Origin: Sphingobacteriaceae bacterium DW12
GTDB lineage: Bacteria; Bacteroidota; Bacteroidia; Sphingobacteriales; Sphingobacteriaceae
Assembly: GCA_000783305.1 (NCBI GenBank)
Contig: JROE01000013.1
Location: 1 to 64,000, forward strand
DNA: 64,000 bases
Reading direction: 5' to 3'
Shown piece by piece: positions 54,490 through 63,684 of the stretch (its first letter is position 1; each line of letters begins with the position of its first letter). A program made the position numbers and the translations under genes. Below the pieces are notes generated by a model. The model was given only the letters and a program-made list of their open reading frames with translations, did not search any database and had not been told where the DNA came from.

Positions 54490-54497
54490 TAAGTTTA
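54490..54497 (+). promoter_or_regulatory. -7 promoter box of lgt, extended type
   Basis: TAAGTTTA at the end of GCATTTTATCTAAGTTT, identical over 17 bases to the sequence before the SNF2 gene. The leader to the start at 54522 is about 20 nt. Confidence 0.55.
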
Positions 54498-54521
54498 CAA
54501 CTCTAAAACAATTCATCACGA

Positions 54522-55352
54522 ATGGAAAATTTTTTCAACGTTATTAATTGGGATATCCAACCCGAAATATTCAAAATAGGTTCTTTTGGTTTACGATATT
54601 ATGCCCTTTGTTGGCTGGCTGCATTCGCTATATCTTATGTATTGATGCTTAAGGTCTTCAAAAAAGAAGGTAAGACACAGGAGCAATTAGATCAATTGAG
54701 TATATACATCTTCTTAGGTACGTTGATTGGTGCTCGTCTAGGACACTGCTTATTTTATGAATTTGATTATTACAAAGATCACATCTTAGAAATATTTTTG
54801 CCTTTCCGTTGGGATGCCAATGGCAATTTTCAAATGACAGGTTTCGCAGGATTGGCTAGCCACGGAGCTGCTGTTGGTATATTGACTTCTATATATTTGT
54901 TCTCAAGAAAGACAAAAATCAACTTTATGTGGGTGGCTGACCGCCTTGTATTGGTCGTACCCATTGCCGGAGCATTCGTTCGATTGGGTAATTTTTTCAA
55001 TTCAGAGATGATTGGCCCTCCAACAGATTTACCTTGGGGTGTCGTATTCAAGCAACATGATAATATACCTCGTCATCCAGGACAATTATACGAGGCTTTA
55101 GCCTACATACTCATTTTTGTCGTAATGTGGTACCTTTATAACAAAAAGAGCACTAGAAAATCGGGCTTCTTATTCGGTATCTTTTTAGTTCTGCTCTTCG
55201 GAGCACGATTTGTATTAGAATATTTCAAAATCGACCAAGAAGCATTTGAGCAAAACATGTTGTTCAATATGGGACAACTCTTAAGCATCCCTTTTATTCT
55301 CGTAGGCTTTTACCTTATCTTCCGAAAACCGGCAGATCAGAAAAACAAATAA
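54522..55352 (+). CDS. lgt: Prolipoprotein diacylglyceryl transferase
   Basis: A 276-residue inner-membrane enzyme with about seven helices. It transfers diacylglycerol to the lipobox Cys of prolipoproteins. Key segments: GARLGHCLFYE, GLASHGAAVGI (His), VRLGNFFNSEMIG (the signature Arg/Asn/Glu motif), HPGQLYEA, and FGARFVLEYFK. The many lipoproteins in this window depend on this enzyme. It is a single gene with a terminator after it. Confidence 0.97.
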   Translation: MENFFNVINWDIQPEIFKIGSFGLRYYALCWLAAFAISYVLMLKVFKKEGKTQEQLDQLSIYIFLGTLIGARLGHCLFYEFDYYKDHILEIFLPFRWDANGNFQMTGFAGLASHGAAVGILTSIYLFSRKTKINFMWVADRLVLVVPIAGAFVRLGNFFNSEMIGPPTDLPWGVVFKQHDNIPRHPGQLYEALAYILIFVVMWYLYNKKSTRKSGFLFGIFLVLLFGARFVLEYFKIDQEAFEQNMLFNMGQLLSIPFILVGFYLIFRKPADQKNK

Positions 55353-55357
55353 CACCT

Positions 55358-55388
55358 AAAAGCTCTTTTATATAAAAGGGCTTTTTTT
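55358..55388 (+). terminator. Terminator of lgt
   Basis: AAAAGCTCTTTTA pairs with TAAAAGGGCTTTT, followed by T. The stem has one G-T pair. Confidence 0.85.
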
Positions 55389-55565
55389 CTGAAATACTAC
55401 TTTCTCAAAAGTCATCACCACCAGGTAGTTTACGAACAGCAGGGATGTGAATGATTAGAGACTACTGCGGAATACAGCCACTTTTCAGACTAAAAAAATC
55501 CGTTTAAGAGACTCAATGCTGGAGTACTGGCTGGAGCGGTTGGGATTTTTATTTATATATTTTAT

Positions 55566-56759
55566 ATGCGCGACTTCACACGATCAAAAAGAATTACCAT
55601 TATTTTTATACTAGGCCTATTGTCAGCAGTAGGGCCATTTTCTATAGACATGTATTTACCTGCTTTCAATATCATTGCAAATGATTTTGGTACAACCGTA
55701 GATCAAGTTCAGCTTTCACTTTCTTCATTTTTCATCGGCATCGCAGCAGGACAATTGGTATATGGTCCATTACTAGACAAGTTCGGTCGAAAAAAACCGC
55801 TTATAATAGGCCTGTCTTTATACATCTTTGCTTCTATCATGTGTATCTTCTCGACCTCAATAGAGCAATTGATTCTTTTTCGATTTATACAGGCTTTGGG
55901 GAGTTGTTCGGGGATGGTAGCCTCCAGAGCCATGGTCCGTGACTATTTCCTTCCACAAGAAGCTGCCAAAATCTTCAGTATGCTCATGCTCGTTGTAGGT
56001 ATATCCCCTATTTTAGCGCCAAGTGTCGGTGCGTTTGTGATGTCTCATTATGAGTGGCATGTTATTTTCGCCATCCTCACCATTATCTCATTCCTAATTC
56101 TGTTGGGCGTTATCTTTTTCTTACCCGAATCATACGCTGGGAACAAAAATCTTTCTCTCGCTCCTAGAGAAGTTACTGCTAGTTTCTGGAGTGTTATAAA
56201 GCACCCCGTCTTTCTTCGATTTTGTCTAGTTGGGGCACTATCTTCTTCGGGGATGTATGCCTATCTTGCGGGCTCTCCCTTTGTTTTACAAGAATACTAC
56301 GGTTTGTCTGAGGCACAATATGGGATTGCTTTTGCTTTTATTGCTTCAGCCCTAATTTTTGCGACCCAGATTAATCGCATTGCTCTCAATAGAAGATCTA
56401 GTGCAGATATATCCAAATTTGCTGTTCAATTCCAGTCTATAGTTGCATTATTCTTCATCGCCACTACGCTGGCTGGCTGGATTACCCTACCACTGATGAT
56501 TGGTATTATCTTTTTATTCTTATTGGCGCAGGGATTTACATTTCCCAATACATCCGCATTGGCATTGGCACCTTTCAAAGAGCTGGCAGGTAGCGCCTCT
56601 GCACTACTAGGCTGTGTACAGATGGGTGTCGGAGCCTTAGCCTCTGCTGCAGTCAGCTTATTGCACAACGGGACTGCGACACCAATGGTATCTGTAATGG
56701 TGGGATGTTCATTTTTAAGCTTGATTGTCTACCGTTTTCTACCAAGGTTTATCAAATGA
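55566..56759 (+). CDS. Bcr/CflA-family MFS drug exporter
   Basis: A 397-residue, 12-helix inner-membrane antiporter. It has the DHA1 signature PFSIDMYLPAFNIIANDFG at the start, GQLVYGPLLDKFGRKKPLI (loop 2-3), RFIQALGSCSGMVASRAMVRD and PILAPSVGAFV (motif C, antiporter). Substrates of the family include bicyclomycin and chloramphenicol; none can be assigned here. No regulator is adjacent. Confidence 0.94.
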   Translation: MRDFTRSKRITIIFILGLLSAVGPFSIDMYLPAFNIIANDFGTTVDQVQLSLSSFFIGIAAGQLVYGPLLDKFGRKKPLIIGLSLYIFASIMCIFSTSIEQLILFRFIQALGSCSGMVASRAMVRDYFLPQEAAKIFSMLMLVVGISPILAPSVGAFVMSHYEWHVIFAILTIISFLILLGVIFFLPESYAGNKNLSLAPREVTASFWSVIKHPVFLRFCLVGALSSSGMYAYLAGSPFVLQEYYGLSEAQYGIAFAFIASALIFATQINRIALNRRSSADISKFAVQFQSIVALFFIATTLAGWITLPLMIGIIFLFLLAQGFTFPNTSALALAPFKELAGSASALLGCVQMGVGALASAAVSLLHNGTATPMVSVMVGCSFLSLIVYRFLPRFIK

Positions 56760-56843
56760 CCCACTAAAGTCGACGGTTCGTTGATATTGATATTCGAAGT
56801 AAGAGGGAACGAATATTGCTGTTTAAATTATGGTGTTTTTTAG

Positions 56844-56873
56844 TTGGATATTCAATATCTTTTGATATTTTTG
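56844..56873 (+). promoter_or_regulatory. Consensus promoter of the GntP-RidA-DTA-dipeptidase cassette
   Basis: TTG (56844-56846), a spacer of exactly 19 nt, then TATTTTTG (56866-56873). A perfect palindrome GATATT-C-AATATC (56847-56859) fills most of the spacer and could be an operator. Confidence 0.75.
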
Positions 56874-56925
56874 AGTAACAACCAACGTAACAGAATCAAC
56901 TATAACCCTTTACATTGAACGCACT

Positions 56926-58245
56926 ATGTCGCTTCTCATTGTTGCCCTTTGCTTAGTCCTATTGATTGCACTTATTTCGTACTTCAAAGTAGATGCTTTT
57001 TTATCATTTCTGCTCGTGTCGCTCATAGCAGGGATAGGTCTTGGTATTCCAGTCGAAAGATTGCCCTCTATCGTCAGTACTGGAATTGCAAGCATCATGG
57101 GCAGCCTTACGCTAATCATTGTTCTGGGCGCCATGTTGGGTAAGCTAGTTGCCGAAAGCGGTGCCGCTGAAAAAATAGCAGCAGCAATGGTTAACACTTT
57201 TGGCATCAAACATATCCAGTGGGGGATGATGGTCACGGGCTTTGTTGTTGGCATTCCGCTTTTTTATGGAATTGGTTTTGTCCTTTTGGTTCCTTTAATT
57301 TTTTCCATCGTCTATAAATATCGTCTTTCATCTGTATACATCGGATTACCCATGCTGGCCGCACTTTCAGTGACTCATGGCTTTCTACCACCACACCCAT
57401 CACCTGCCGCACTAGTATCTATCTTCCATGCGGATATGGGCATGACCCTTATCTACGGATTGGCAGTCGCTATTCCTGCGATTATACTTGCTGGCCCCTT
57501 ATTCACTAAAACATTGACTGGCATACAGCCTGGGCCTGTCACCTTATTTGAACAGAAAAGTGTAGATCTCAATATTGGCATACCCGGAAAGTTCAATAGC
57601 TTTTTCTCTGCCACTCTACCCGTTTTTCTTCTCATCATAGTAACAGTCATCCCCTACTGTTTACCAAATCTAAACGATAACGTGAACAAATGGCTTTCTT
57701 TTTTAGGGGACCCAGCCATTGTCATGTTAATTGCGATTATCATAGCAACCTATACACTAGGCATTCGACAAAAGAGAAGTATTAAGGCTGTAATGGATAT
57801 CTATGCTGATGCCGTGAAATATATTGCGATGATTTTGCTTATTATCGCTGGCTCCGGTATATTTAAACAAGTGATGGAAGAAAGCGGAGTCAATGACGAA
57901 CTAGCACAGATATTACAACAACTGCCTGTACATCCGCTTATCTTGGGTTGGTTGATAGCGGCTATAATACGAGGCTGCGTAGGTTCTGCTACAGTCGCTG
58001 CACTGACAGCTGCTGGGGTGATTGCACCTTTAATGCATCAATCAGGTGTCAATCCCAACCTAATGGTATTATCTTTGGGTGCAGGTAGCTTAATGTTCTC
58101 ACATGTCAATGATGCTGGATTTTGGATGTTTAAAGAATACTTTAACCTCAGTGTCAAAGACACGTTAAAATCTTGGTCGGTCATGGAAGCTATTGTCTCC
58201 ATCGCTGGATTGATGGGGGTCTTGCTAATAAATATGTTTTTATAA
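56926..58245 (+). CDS. GntP-family permease (gluconate / D-serine type)
   Basis: A 439-residue inner-membrane H+ symporter with about 12 helices. GntP features: IVLGAMLGKLVAESGAAEKIA, GMMVTGFVVGIPLFYGIGFVLLVPL, THGFLPPHPSPAAL and GCVGSATVAALTAAGVIAPL. The family carries gluconate, related sugar acids or D-serine (DsdX). With a D-amino-acid enzyme and a dipeptidase downstream, an amino acid is a better guess than gluconate. RidA follows after 31 bp. Confidence 0.93.
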   Translation: MSLLIVALCLVLLIALISYFKVDAFLSFLLVSLIAGIGLGIPVERLPSIVSTGIASIMGSLTLIIVLGAMLGKLVAESGAAEKIAAAMVNTFGIKHIQWGMMVTGFVVGIPLFYGIGFVLLVPLIFSIVYKYRLSSVYIGLPMLAALSVTHGFLPPHPSPAALVSIFHADMGMTLIYGLAVAIPAIILAGPLFTKTLTGIQPGPVTLFEQKSVDLNIGIPGKFNSFFSATLPVFLLIIVTVIPYCLPNLNDNVNKWLSFLGDPAIVMLIAIIIATYTLGIRQKRSIKAVMDIYADAVKYIAMILLIIAGSGIFKQVMEESGVNDELAQILQQLPVHPLILGWLIAAIIRGCVGSATVAALTAAGVIAPLMHQSGVNPNLMVLSLGAGSLMFSHVNDAGFWMFKEYFNLSVKDTLKSWSVMEAIVSIAGLMGVLLINMFL

Positions 58246-58276
58246 AAAAAGAAATAGCACGTTAAATTAATAAAAT

Positions 58277-58753
58277 ATGGACAATATGCATAATGCTGAT
58301 TTAGCATTTGAAAAATTAGGATTGACTTTGCCCCCTGCGCCGAAACCACTAGGCGTATACAAGCCGTATGTCATCGATGGTAAATACCTTTATCTATCTG
58401 GTCATGGTCCGGTTCAAGATGACAAATCCTTAATCATAGGTCGTATAGGAAGCGATATGGATATGGAAACAGGAAAATTGGCTGCCCGCCAAGTAGGATT
58501 AACAATGTTATCGACCATACACAGCAATCTCGGAAGCCTATCCAGAATAAAAAGGGTTATTAAAGTGTTGGGAATGGTCAACTGTACGTCTGATTTTGAA
58601 AAGCATCCCTATATCATCAACGGTTGTAGCGAACTATTTGCGGCAGTATGGGGTGAAGAAAATGGTATCGGCACGCGTAGTGCCGTCGGGTTTGGCTCGT
58701 TGCCAGATAATATTCCAGTGGAAATAGAAGCCCTATTTGAACTACATGAGTAA
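58277..58753 (+). CDS. RidA/YjgF-family protein
   Basis: 158 residues, longer than E. coli RidA (128) and closer to other Rid subfamilies. Core motifs: YLYLSGHGPVQDD, NLGSLSRIKRVIKVLGMVN, and GTRSAVGFGSLPDNIPVEIEALFEL with the substrate-binding Arg. Rid proteins hydrolyse reactive enamines/imines such as 2-aminoacrylate made by PLP dehydratases. This fits the PLP enzyme encoded next. A second ATG three codons in is an equally good start. Confidence 0.92.
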   Translation: MDNMHNADLAFEKLGLTLPPAPKPLGVYKPYVIDGKYLYLSGHGPVQDDKSLIIGRIGSDMDMETGKLAARQVGLTMLSTIHSNLGSLSRIKRVIKVLGMVNCTSDFEKHPYIINGCSELFAAVWGEENGIGTRSAVGFGSLPDNIPVEIEALFELHE

Positions 58754-58878
58754 AACATCTGAGTTCAGATTAGAAAGTATACTATACAGAACATTCATTC
58801 GGCCTGCTGACTACTTCTGTTTAGGAACTATTGCGAACATATACAAGTATTTTGGCACGCTATAAAGATAACTCACCC

Positions 58879-59976
58879 ATGGAATGGTATAAGATTGACA
58901 ATATTGATCACATCGACTCCCCCGCTTTGGCTGTCTATCCATCACGGATTGCAAACAACATATCACTTGTGAAGGAGATGGCGGGAGGGGTCGAAAAGTT
59001 GAGACCACACGTCAAAACAACAAAGACCGCAGAAGTATGCCAAATGATGCTACAGGAAGGTATCTCGAAGTTTAAATGTGCAACCATCGCTGAAGCTGAA
59101 ATGCTAGGTACCATTCAAGCGCCCGATGTATTATTGGCTTACCAACCCGTAGGTCCGAAAGCCCATCGATTCGTAGCTTTAGTCAAGGCCTACCCTTCTA
59201 CTCGATTCTCCTGCTTAATCGATCATGTTGAAAGTGCACTACAGCTTGATTATATATGTCGGGCACACCATATACAGCTCGATGTTTTCATCGATATTAA
59301 TGTTGGAATGAACCGAACAGGATTAAAACCAGAACATATCTCACCTTTATTGGATGTGCTGGAAAGCTGCACTACTCTTCAATTAAAAGGGATACACGCT
59401 TATGATGGCCACATACATGATAAGGAGTTTGCCCAGCGAAAATTAGCAGCAGATAATTGCTACCTCCTTGCGAAAAAAGCACAAGATACCATCGTTCAGA
59501 GATTGGGGCATCCCATACTTATGGTTATTGGTGGCACGCCTACATTCCCTATACATCTACTACGTGAGGAGGTTGAGTGCAGTCCGGGTACGTTCGCATT
59601 TTGGGATTGGGGATATCAACATCTGTTGGAAGAGTTGCATTTCCAATATGCTGCCGTACTGATTAGCAGGGTAATTTCCCTCATTGACAAAAACCATGTC
59701 TGTGTAGATTTGGGACATAAGTCTGTCGCTGCGGAAAATCCGTTACCTCGTGTCCATTTTTTAAATGTTCCTACAGCACAACCTGTTGCTCAAAGTGAAG
59801 AACATCTGGTCTTACAAATACCGGAGCATGCACTTTCGATTGGAGACATTCTATATGGTATACCCGTGCATATCTGTCCTACTGTAGCTCTTTACGACGT
59901 AGCACATGTCGTTGTTGATCAAAACAAGACCCAAGAATGGGCTATCGTGGCCCGTAAACGTATCATTAATATCTAA
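58879..59976 (+). CDS. D-threonine aldolase / D-serine dehydratase-like PLP enzyme
   Basis: 365 residues from the ATG at 58879; an upstream ATG adds 16. A fold III (alanine-racemase-like) PLP domain has LRPHVKTTKT with the PLP Lys (about 46), IDINVGMNRTGL and LKGIHAYDGH. The C-terminal beta domain has YGIPVHICPTVAL, where His and Cys fit the metal site of D-serine dehydratases and D-threonine aldolases. It should act on D-beta-hydroxy amino acids, either cleaving D-threonine to glycine and acetaldehyde or deaminating D-serine. The RidA neighbour favours a route with an enamine intermediate. Confidence 0.9.
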   Translation: MEWYKIDNIDHIDSPALAVYPSRIANNISLVKEMAGGVEKLRPHVKTTKTAEVCQMMLQEGISKFKCATIAEAEMLGTIQAPDVLLAYQPVGPKAHRFVALVKAYPSTRFSCLIDHVESALQLDYICRAHHIQLDVFIDINVGMNRTGLKPEHISPLLDVLESCTTLQLKGIHAYDGHIHDKEFAQRKLAADNCYLLAKKAQDTIVQRLGHPILMVIGGTPTFPIHLLREEVECSPGTFAFWDWGYQHLLEELHFQYAAVLISRVISLIDKNHVCVDLGHKSVAAENPLPRVHFLNVPTAQPVAQSEEHLVLQIPEHALSIGDILYGIPVHICPTVALYDVAHVVVDQNKTQEWAIVARKRIINI

Positions 59977-59995
59977 AACAATACAATCAACCATT

Positions 59996-61078
59996 ATGGA
60001 TAAGCCATTTATCGTCGATGCCCACTTGGATTTAAGTATGAATGCCTTGGAATGGAACCGAGACCTACGATGGCCTATTGATGAAATCAATAGCAGTGAG
60101 GTGTTGATGACCGACAAACCTGACCGAGGATATGCTACCACCTGTTTCCCAGAACTTCGAAAAGGAAATATCGGCCTTGTCGTCGCTACGCAAATTGCAC
60201 GCGTCACGCGCGCTAATAATAATCGACCTGGTGCGGGTTGGCACTCCGCTGAACAAGCATGGGCGCAAACACAAGGACAATTAGCCTGGTATAAAGCAAT
60301 GGAAGCTGCTGGAGAGATGGTCATGATTAAAGACAAGATTGGGTTGGAAAATCACCTCTCTCTCTGGCAAGATACCTCATCAATTAACGATAAGCCCATT
60401 GGATATATCCTCAGTCTAGAGGGGGCAGATTCCATTGTCGACATCAGTCACGTCGAAATAGCTTACAATTATGGCTTGAGAGCCATAGGTCCCGCACATT
60501 ACGGTCCAGGGCGATATGCGAATGGCACAGATGCAACAGGTCGACTGAATCATAAAGGAATTGAATTGCTACGCGAAATGGATCGTCTGGGCATGATACT
60601 CGATGCGACGCACCTCTGCGACGATGCCTTCTGGGATGCAATGGATTTGTACCAAGGCAATATCTGGGCCAGCCACAACAACTGTCGCAAATTTGTCGAC
60701 CACAATCGCCAATACAGTGATGACATGATTAAAACATTAATCGATCGCCAGGCGGTAATCGGTATCGCCTTGGATGCTTGGATGATGGTACCCAATTGGG
60801 AGCGAGGTGTTTCCACTCCGAAAGGCATGAATTGCAATCTAGAAATCGTGGCCAACAATATCGATCATATCTGTCAATTGGCAGGAAATACAGACCATGT
60901 TGGGATTGGGAGTGATTTGGACGGTGCGTTTGGGACGGAACAATGTCCTTACGACATCACAACTATTGCTGACCTCCAGAAGATTCCGACTATCTTAAAA
61001 ACAAGAGGATACACCGATATGGATGTAGAGAAGATAGCAAACGGCAATTGGTTACGATTTATGAGAAGTGCATTTTAA
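59996..61078 (+). CDS. M19 (renal-type) dipeptidase
   Basis: 360 residues from the ATG at 59996; the upstream in-frame ATG at 59906 lies inside the previous gene. Zinc ligands: VDAHLDL (His, Asp), LSLEGADS (bridging Glu), DATHLCDD (His) and ASHNNCR (His). No signal peptide, so cytoplasmic. M19 enzymes accept dipeptides with a C-terminal D-residue and some D-amino-acid amides, which ties it to the D-amino-acid enzyme 19 bp upstream. It converges on aroQ with only 13 bp between stops and no terminator. Confidence 0.93.
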   Translation: MDKPFIVDAHLDLSMNALEWNRDLRWPIDEINSSEVLMTDKPDRGYATTCFPELRKGNIGLVVATQIARVTRANNNRPGAGWHSAEQAWAQTQGQLAWYKAMEAAGEMVMIKDKIGLENHLSLWQDTSSINDKPIGYILSLEGADSIVDISHVEIAYNYGLRAIGPAHYGPGRYANGTDATGRLNHKGIELLREMDRLGMILDATHLCDDAFWDAMDLYQGNIWASHNNCRKFVDHNRQYSDDMIKTLIDRQAVIGIALDAWMMVPNWERGVSTPKGMNCNLEIVANNIDHICQLAGNTDHVGIGSDLDGAFGTEQCPYDITTIADLQKIPTILKTRGYTDMDVEKIANGNWLRFMRSAF

Positions 61079-61091
61079 CTAAAGTGCACAC

Positions 61092-61508
61092 CTATATCAG
61101 AGCCTCTATTGCGAGTCGATAACCGTCCAATCCAAATCCACATAGCACACCTTTACAGTTCTTAGCCAAATATGACTTATGCCTAAATTCCTCACGCGCA
61201 TATACGTTGGAGATATGAACCTCGATGACTGAGCTTTTGACAGCCGCTATCGCATCCCCAATAGCTACCGACGTATGTGTATAGGCCCCGGCATTTAGGA
61301 CGATACCATCTATATCAAAGCCCACAGCATGAATTTTATCGATAATAAAGCCTTCAATATTGCTTTGAAAGTATTCCAGCTCAACGTCGGGATACTTGAT
61401 TTTTAAAGATTCGAAATAACTAACAAAATCTTGATCGCCATAGATACTTTTCTCTCTGACTCCTAATAAATTAAGATTGGGACCGTTGATGATCAATATT
61501 TTTTTCAT
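61092..61508 (-). CDS. aroQ: 3-dehydroquinate dehydratase, type II
   Basis: 138 residues from the ATG at 61508 (MKKILIINGPNLNLLG); a start at 61607 would add 33 unrelated residues. Type II signatures: NGPNLNLLGVREKSIYG with the catalytic Tyr, LNAGAYTHTSVAIGDAI, VIEVHISNVYAREEFRHKS and CGFGLDGYRLA. It catalyses the third step of the shikimate pathway, as a dodecamer in the cytoplasm. No other aro gene is nearby. Confidence 0.96.
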   Translation of the reverse strand: MKKILIINGPNLNLLGVREKSIYGDQDFVSYFESLKIKYPDVELEYFQSNIEGFIIDKIHAVGFDIDGIVLNAGAYTHTSVAIGDAIAAVKSSVIEVHISNVYAREEFRHKSYLAKNCKGVLCGFGLDGYRLAIEALI

Positions 61509-61646
61509 ATATGTATATAATTTAATCTTCAGTTGCCATACGGCAATATAAAATTGTTCACCAGTTTCGATGCACCTTTGCAAAACGCATATTGTATGGG
61601 CTATCAAATCACGATAGTCTCATTGAGCTATAAAGATAAACTATTA

Positions 61647-63287
61647 TTAGAAATCCCCATAGAAATTACGGAACGAAGACCTCAACCCAACTGAAATAAC
61701 CCCCGATTTTTGGGTGGCCATATTTTCAATTTGACGATAACGTTGCGTATACCCTAATTCAAAACGTAAGTTATATTTTGGATTCAATACATATGCAGCT
61801 TTTAGATCCGCAAAATACAGGTTATTTTTCACCCCTTGACCAATCGAATTTCCATACAAATTGGGAATCGTATTGTACGATTGAAAGATATCTCCTCCCA
61901 TATTAGTCTCCATATTTGGATCCGTACCAAACCTGTTATACAACAGCTGTCCCGAGAAATCGAACCTTTTCCACGAGTAGTTCAAGAGCCCAACCAACTC
62001 TCTAAAATTAGCACCTGTAGGATGTGCAAGAGGTTCGCCGTGGTTGCTATAATTAGAGATAGAGGTAAAATGTTGATAAGTATAGGGGCGTACTGTATTG
62101 AACTCTCCTAAGAAATTAAGATGTTTCACACCGAAAAGGTCAAATCCTCTCGCTCCTAACTGTACTCCCCATTTGTTATGTGCATACCCATTGCCACCGA
62201 AAAATTCCTTTGCAGTAAATTCACCTAACAAGAACTGTCCATACACAGTTGCATTGCGCAATACCTTGTACTTTGCATTCAGTCCTAAAAACATTTTATC
62301 AGGTGAAGAGGCATTATTAGACTCCACAGGGCGAATAAAAATCAATGGATTGATATAATTGAAATCAAATCCGCGATGACCAGCCTCATTTTGATTCGCC
62401 CATACCACCGCTTGGAAAAAACCCACCGATAATCTGTTGGTTGCGTTATAATCTAAATATTGGAACGCACCCCATTTAATCCCATCGCCAAAACGGCCTC
62501 CCGAATTGAGGGAATCAACACGTGGATTCTTCGGGTCTGTCATATAAGCCCAAATGGAAGTATATTGCACATTCCCAATCTTTCCTCTTAATTTCAAGTG
62601 AGTATAGTTGGAAGAAAAATCCGATAATAGAAGCGACCGATACCCATCACCAATAAAATTTTTGTCATACGCAAGTGTCACTTGAAGATACGGGCTGACA
62701 TCATAAGTTGCACTTGCTGTAGCATACATCCAGTCCTTGACATTATTGGACTGCATTTTGGTTACTCCTTGACCAGGGATGAGTTTATTACGGGTCATGT
62801 AATCGTCCAGGTAACCTGGAAATCGAGCTTGGTTCTCATAAGCATTGGCATAAAAAGTAAATTTATCTCCAATGGTCAATCCAGCTTGAAAACCCCGAGT
62901 ATTCATATAAGTACTTCGTTTGTCTCCCATTAGGTCCTTTCCAATCTGGAAGTCTGGCATAAAATCTAGGTAAAAAGTATGGTCTTCCTTTTCAACCTGA
63001 ACAAGATGTTCATTAAAAATCTTCCGCATAAAGAGATTGTCCGAGTCTACTTGCCCTACACTTCCTAAAGAGTCGTATCGCGACAGAAGTAAATCTTTAA
63101 AAACAAAGGGTTTGGAAGACGTAAATTCTCGAGTATCTGGAGAATAAACCACGTCATTGAACTTTTGATAATATTGATAAGAGTATGTTTGGTTTTTGAC
63201 CTGAGCAAAAGTCGGGAGTGTGGCAATTGCCAAAGGCAAAGTAGCAATCGTCCAGCGCAACCAAGGCTTGAGTATAGTAAATTTCAT
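61647..63287 (-). CDS. Wzi/RemB-like outer-membrane beta-barrel protein
   Basis: 546 residues with a type I signal peptide (cleaved near TFAQ, about 29). The remainder is alternating beta strands with aromatic ends (e.g. LQVTLAYDKNFIGDGYRSLLLSD, NLRFELGYTQRYRQ). This resembles the capsule-assembly Wzi / gliding-motility RemB group of Bacteroidota. GDGYRSLLLSD and HRGFDFNYINPLIF are typical of it. It would sit in the outer membrane and may anchor or organise surface polysaccharide. No gld or capsule genes are in view, so the role is open. Confidence 0.8.
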   Translation of the reverse strand: MKFTILKPWLRWTIATLPLAIATLPTFAQVKNQTYSYQYYQKFNDVVYSPDTREFTSSKPFVFKDLLLSRYDSLGSVGQVDSDNLFMRKIFNEHLVQVEKEDHTFYLDFMPDFQIGKDLMGDKRSTYMNTRGFQAGLTIGDKFTFYANAYENQARFPGYLDDYMTRNKLIPGQGVTKMQSNNVKDWMYATASATYDVSPYLQVTLAYDKNFIGDGYRSLLLSDFSSNYTHLKLRGKIGNVQYTSIWAYMTDPKNPRVDSLNSGGRFGDGIKWGAFQYLDYNATNRLSVGFFQAVVWANQNEAGHRGFDFNYINPLIFIRPVESNNASSPDKMFLGLNAKYKVLRNATVYGQFLLGEFTAKEFFGGNGYAHNKWGVQLGARGFDLFGVKHLNFLGEFNTVRPYTYQHFTSISNYSNHGEPLAHPTGANFRELVGLLNYSWKRFDFSGQLLYNRFGTDPNMETNMGGDIFQSYNTIPNLYGNSIGQGVKNNLYFADLKAAYVLNPKYNLRFELGYTQRYRQIENMATQKSGVISVGLRSSFRNFYGDF

Positions 63288-63684
63288 ATGTATTTAATTA
63301 CGTCTTGAGCTCACAAGCTCCGTTTGATCTTCATCTATCATTAACTTGTCCCGATGTATCGGTATGGAATATCCAAACTAAATTTTTCATGTTTGTGTAG
63401 CCGAGGCTACATGAATATTTCAAGCATAGTTTGCATTTATGGACAGGAAATAGTCTTTAGGGTCTTATTAACTATGGCCGCATATACATTCCTTTTTTCC
63501 TATCAAATTTCCGGGAATCATTAAGCAAAATCCATTCCGAAGTGCAAATTAACTAAATAATATTTAACTAATGGTTGCAAACCTTTATTATCGCCAAGCT
63601 AAAACGTATTTGCGATATCAATTGAATAGTTTTTTTTATTATATTGCGAGAGATTAATAGTAACTAATTTATAATACCACCATA
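63288..63684. promoter_or_regulatory. Divergent control region of RemB-like and GH125 genes
   Basis: 397 bp without an ORF. It contains GAGCT-CACA-AGCTC (63308-63321), which in the minus-strand leader makes a hairpin close to the RemB-like start. It also holds a 16-bp palindrome TGTAGCC-GA-GGCTACA (63396-63411), a possible operator. No clear TAnnTTTG box was found for either gene. Confidence 0.35.

Noticed and set aside
59851..60336. 161-codon minus-strand frame over the D-TA/dipeptidase junction
   Set aside because: Antisense to two well-supported enzymes.
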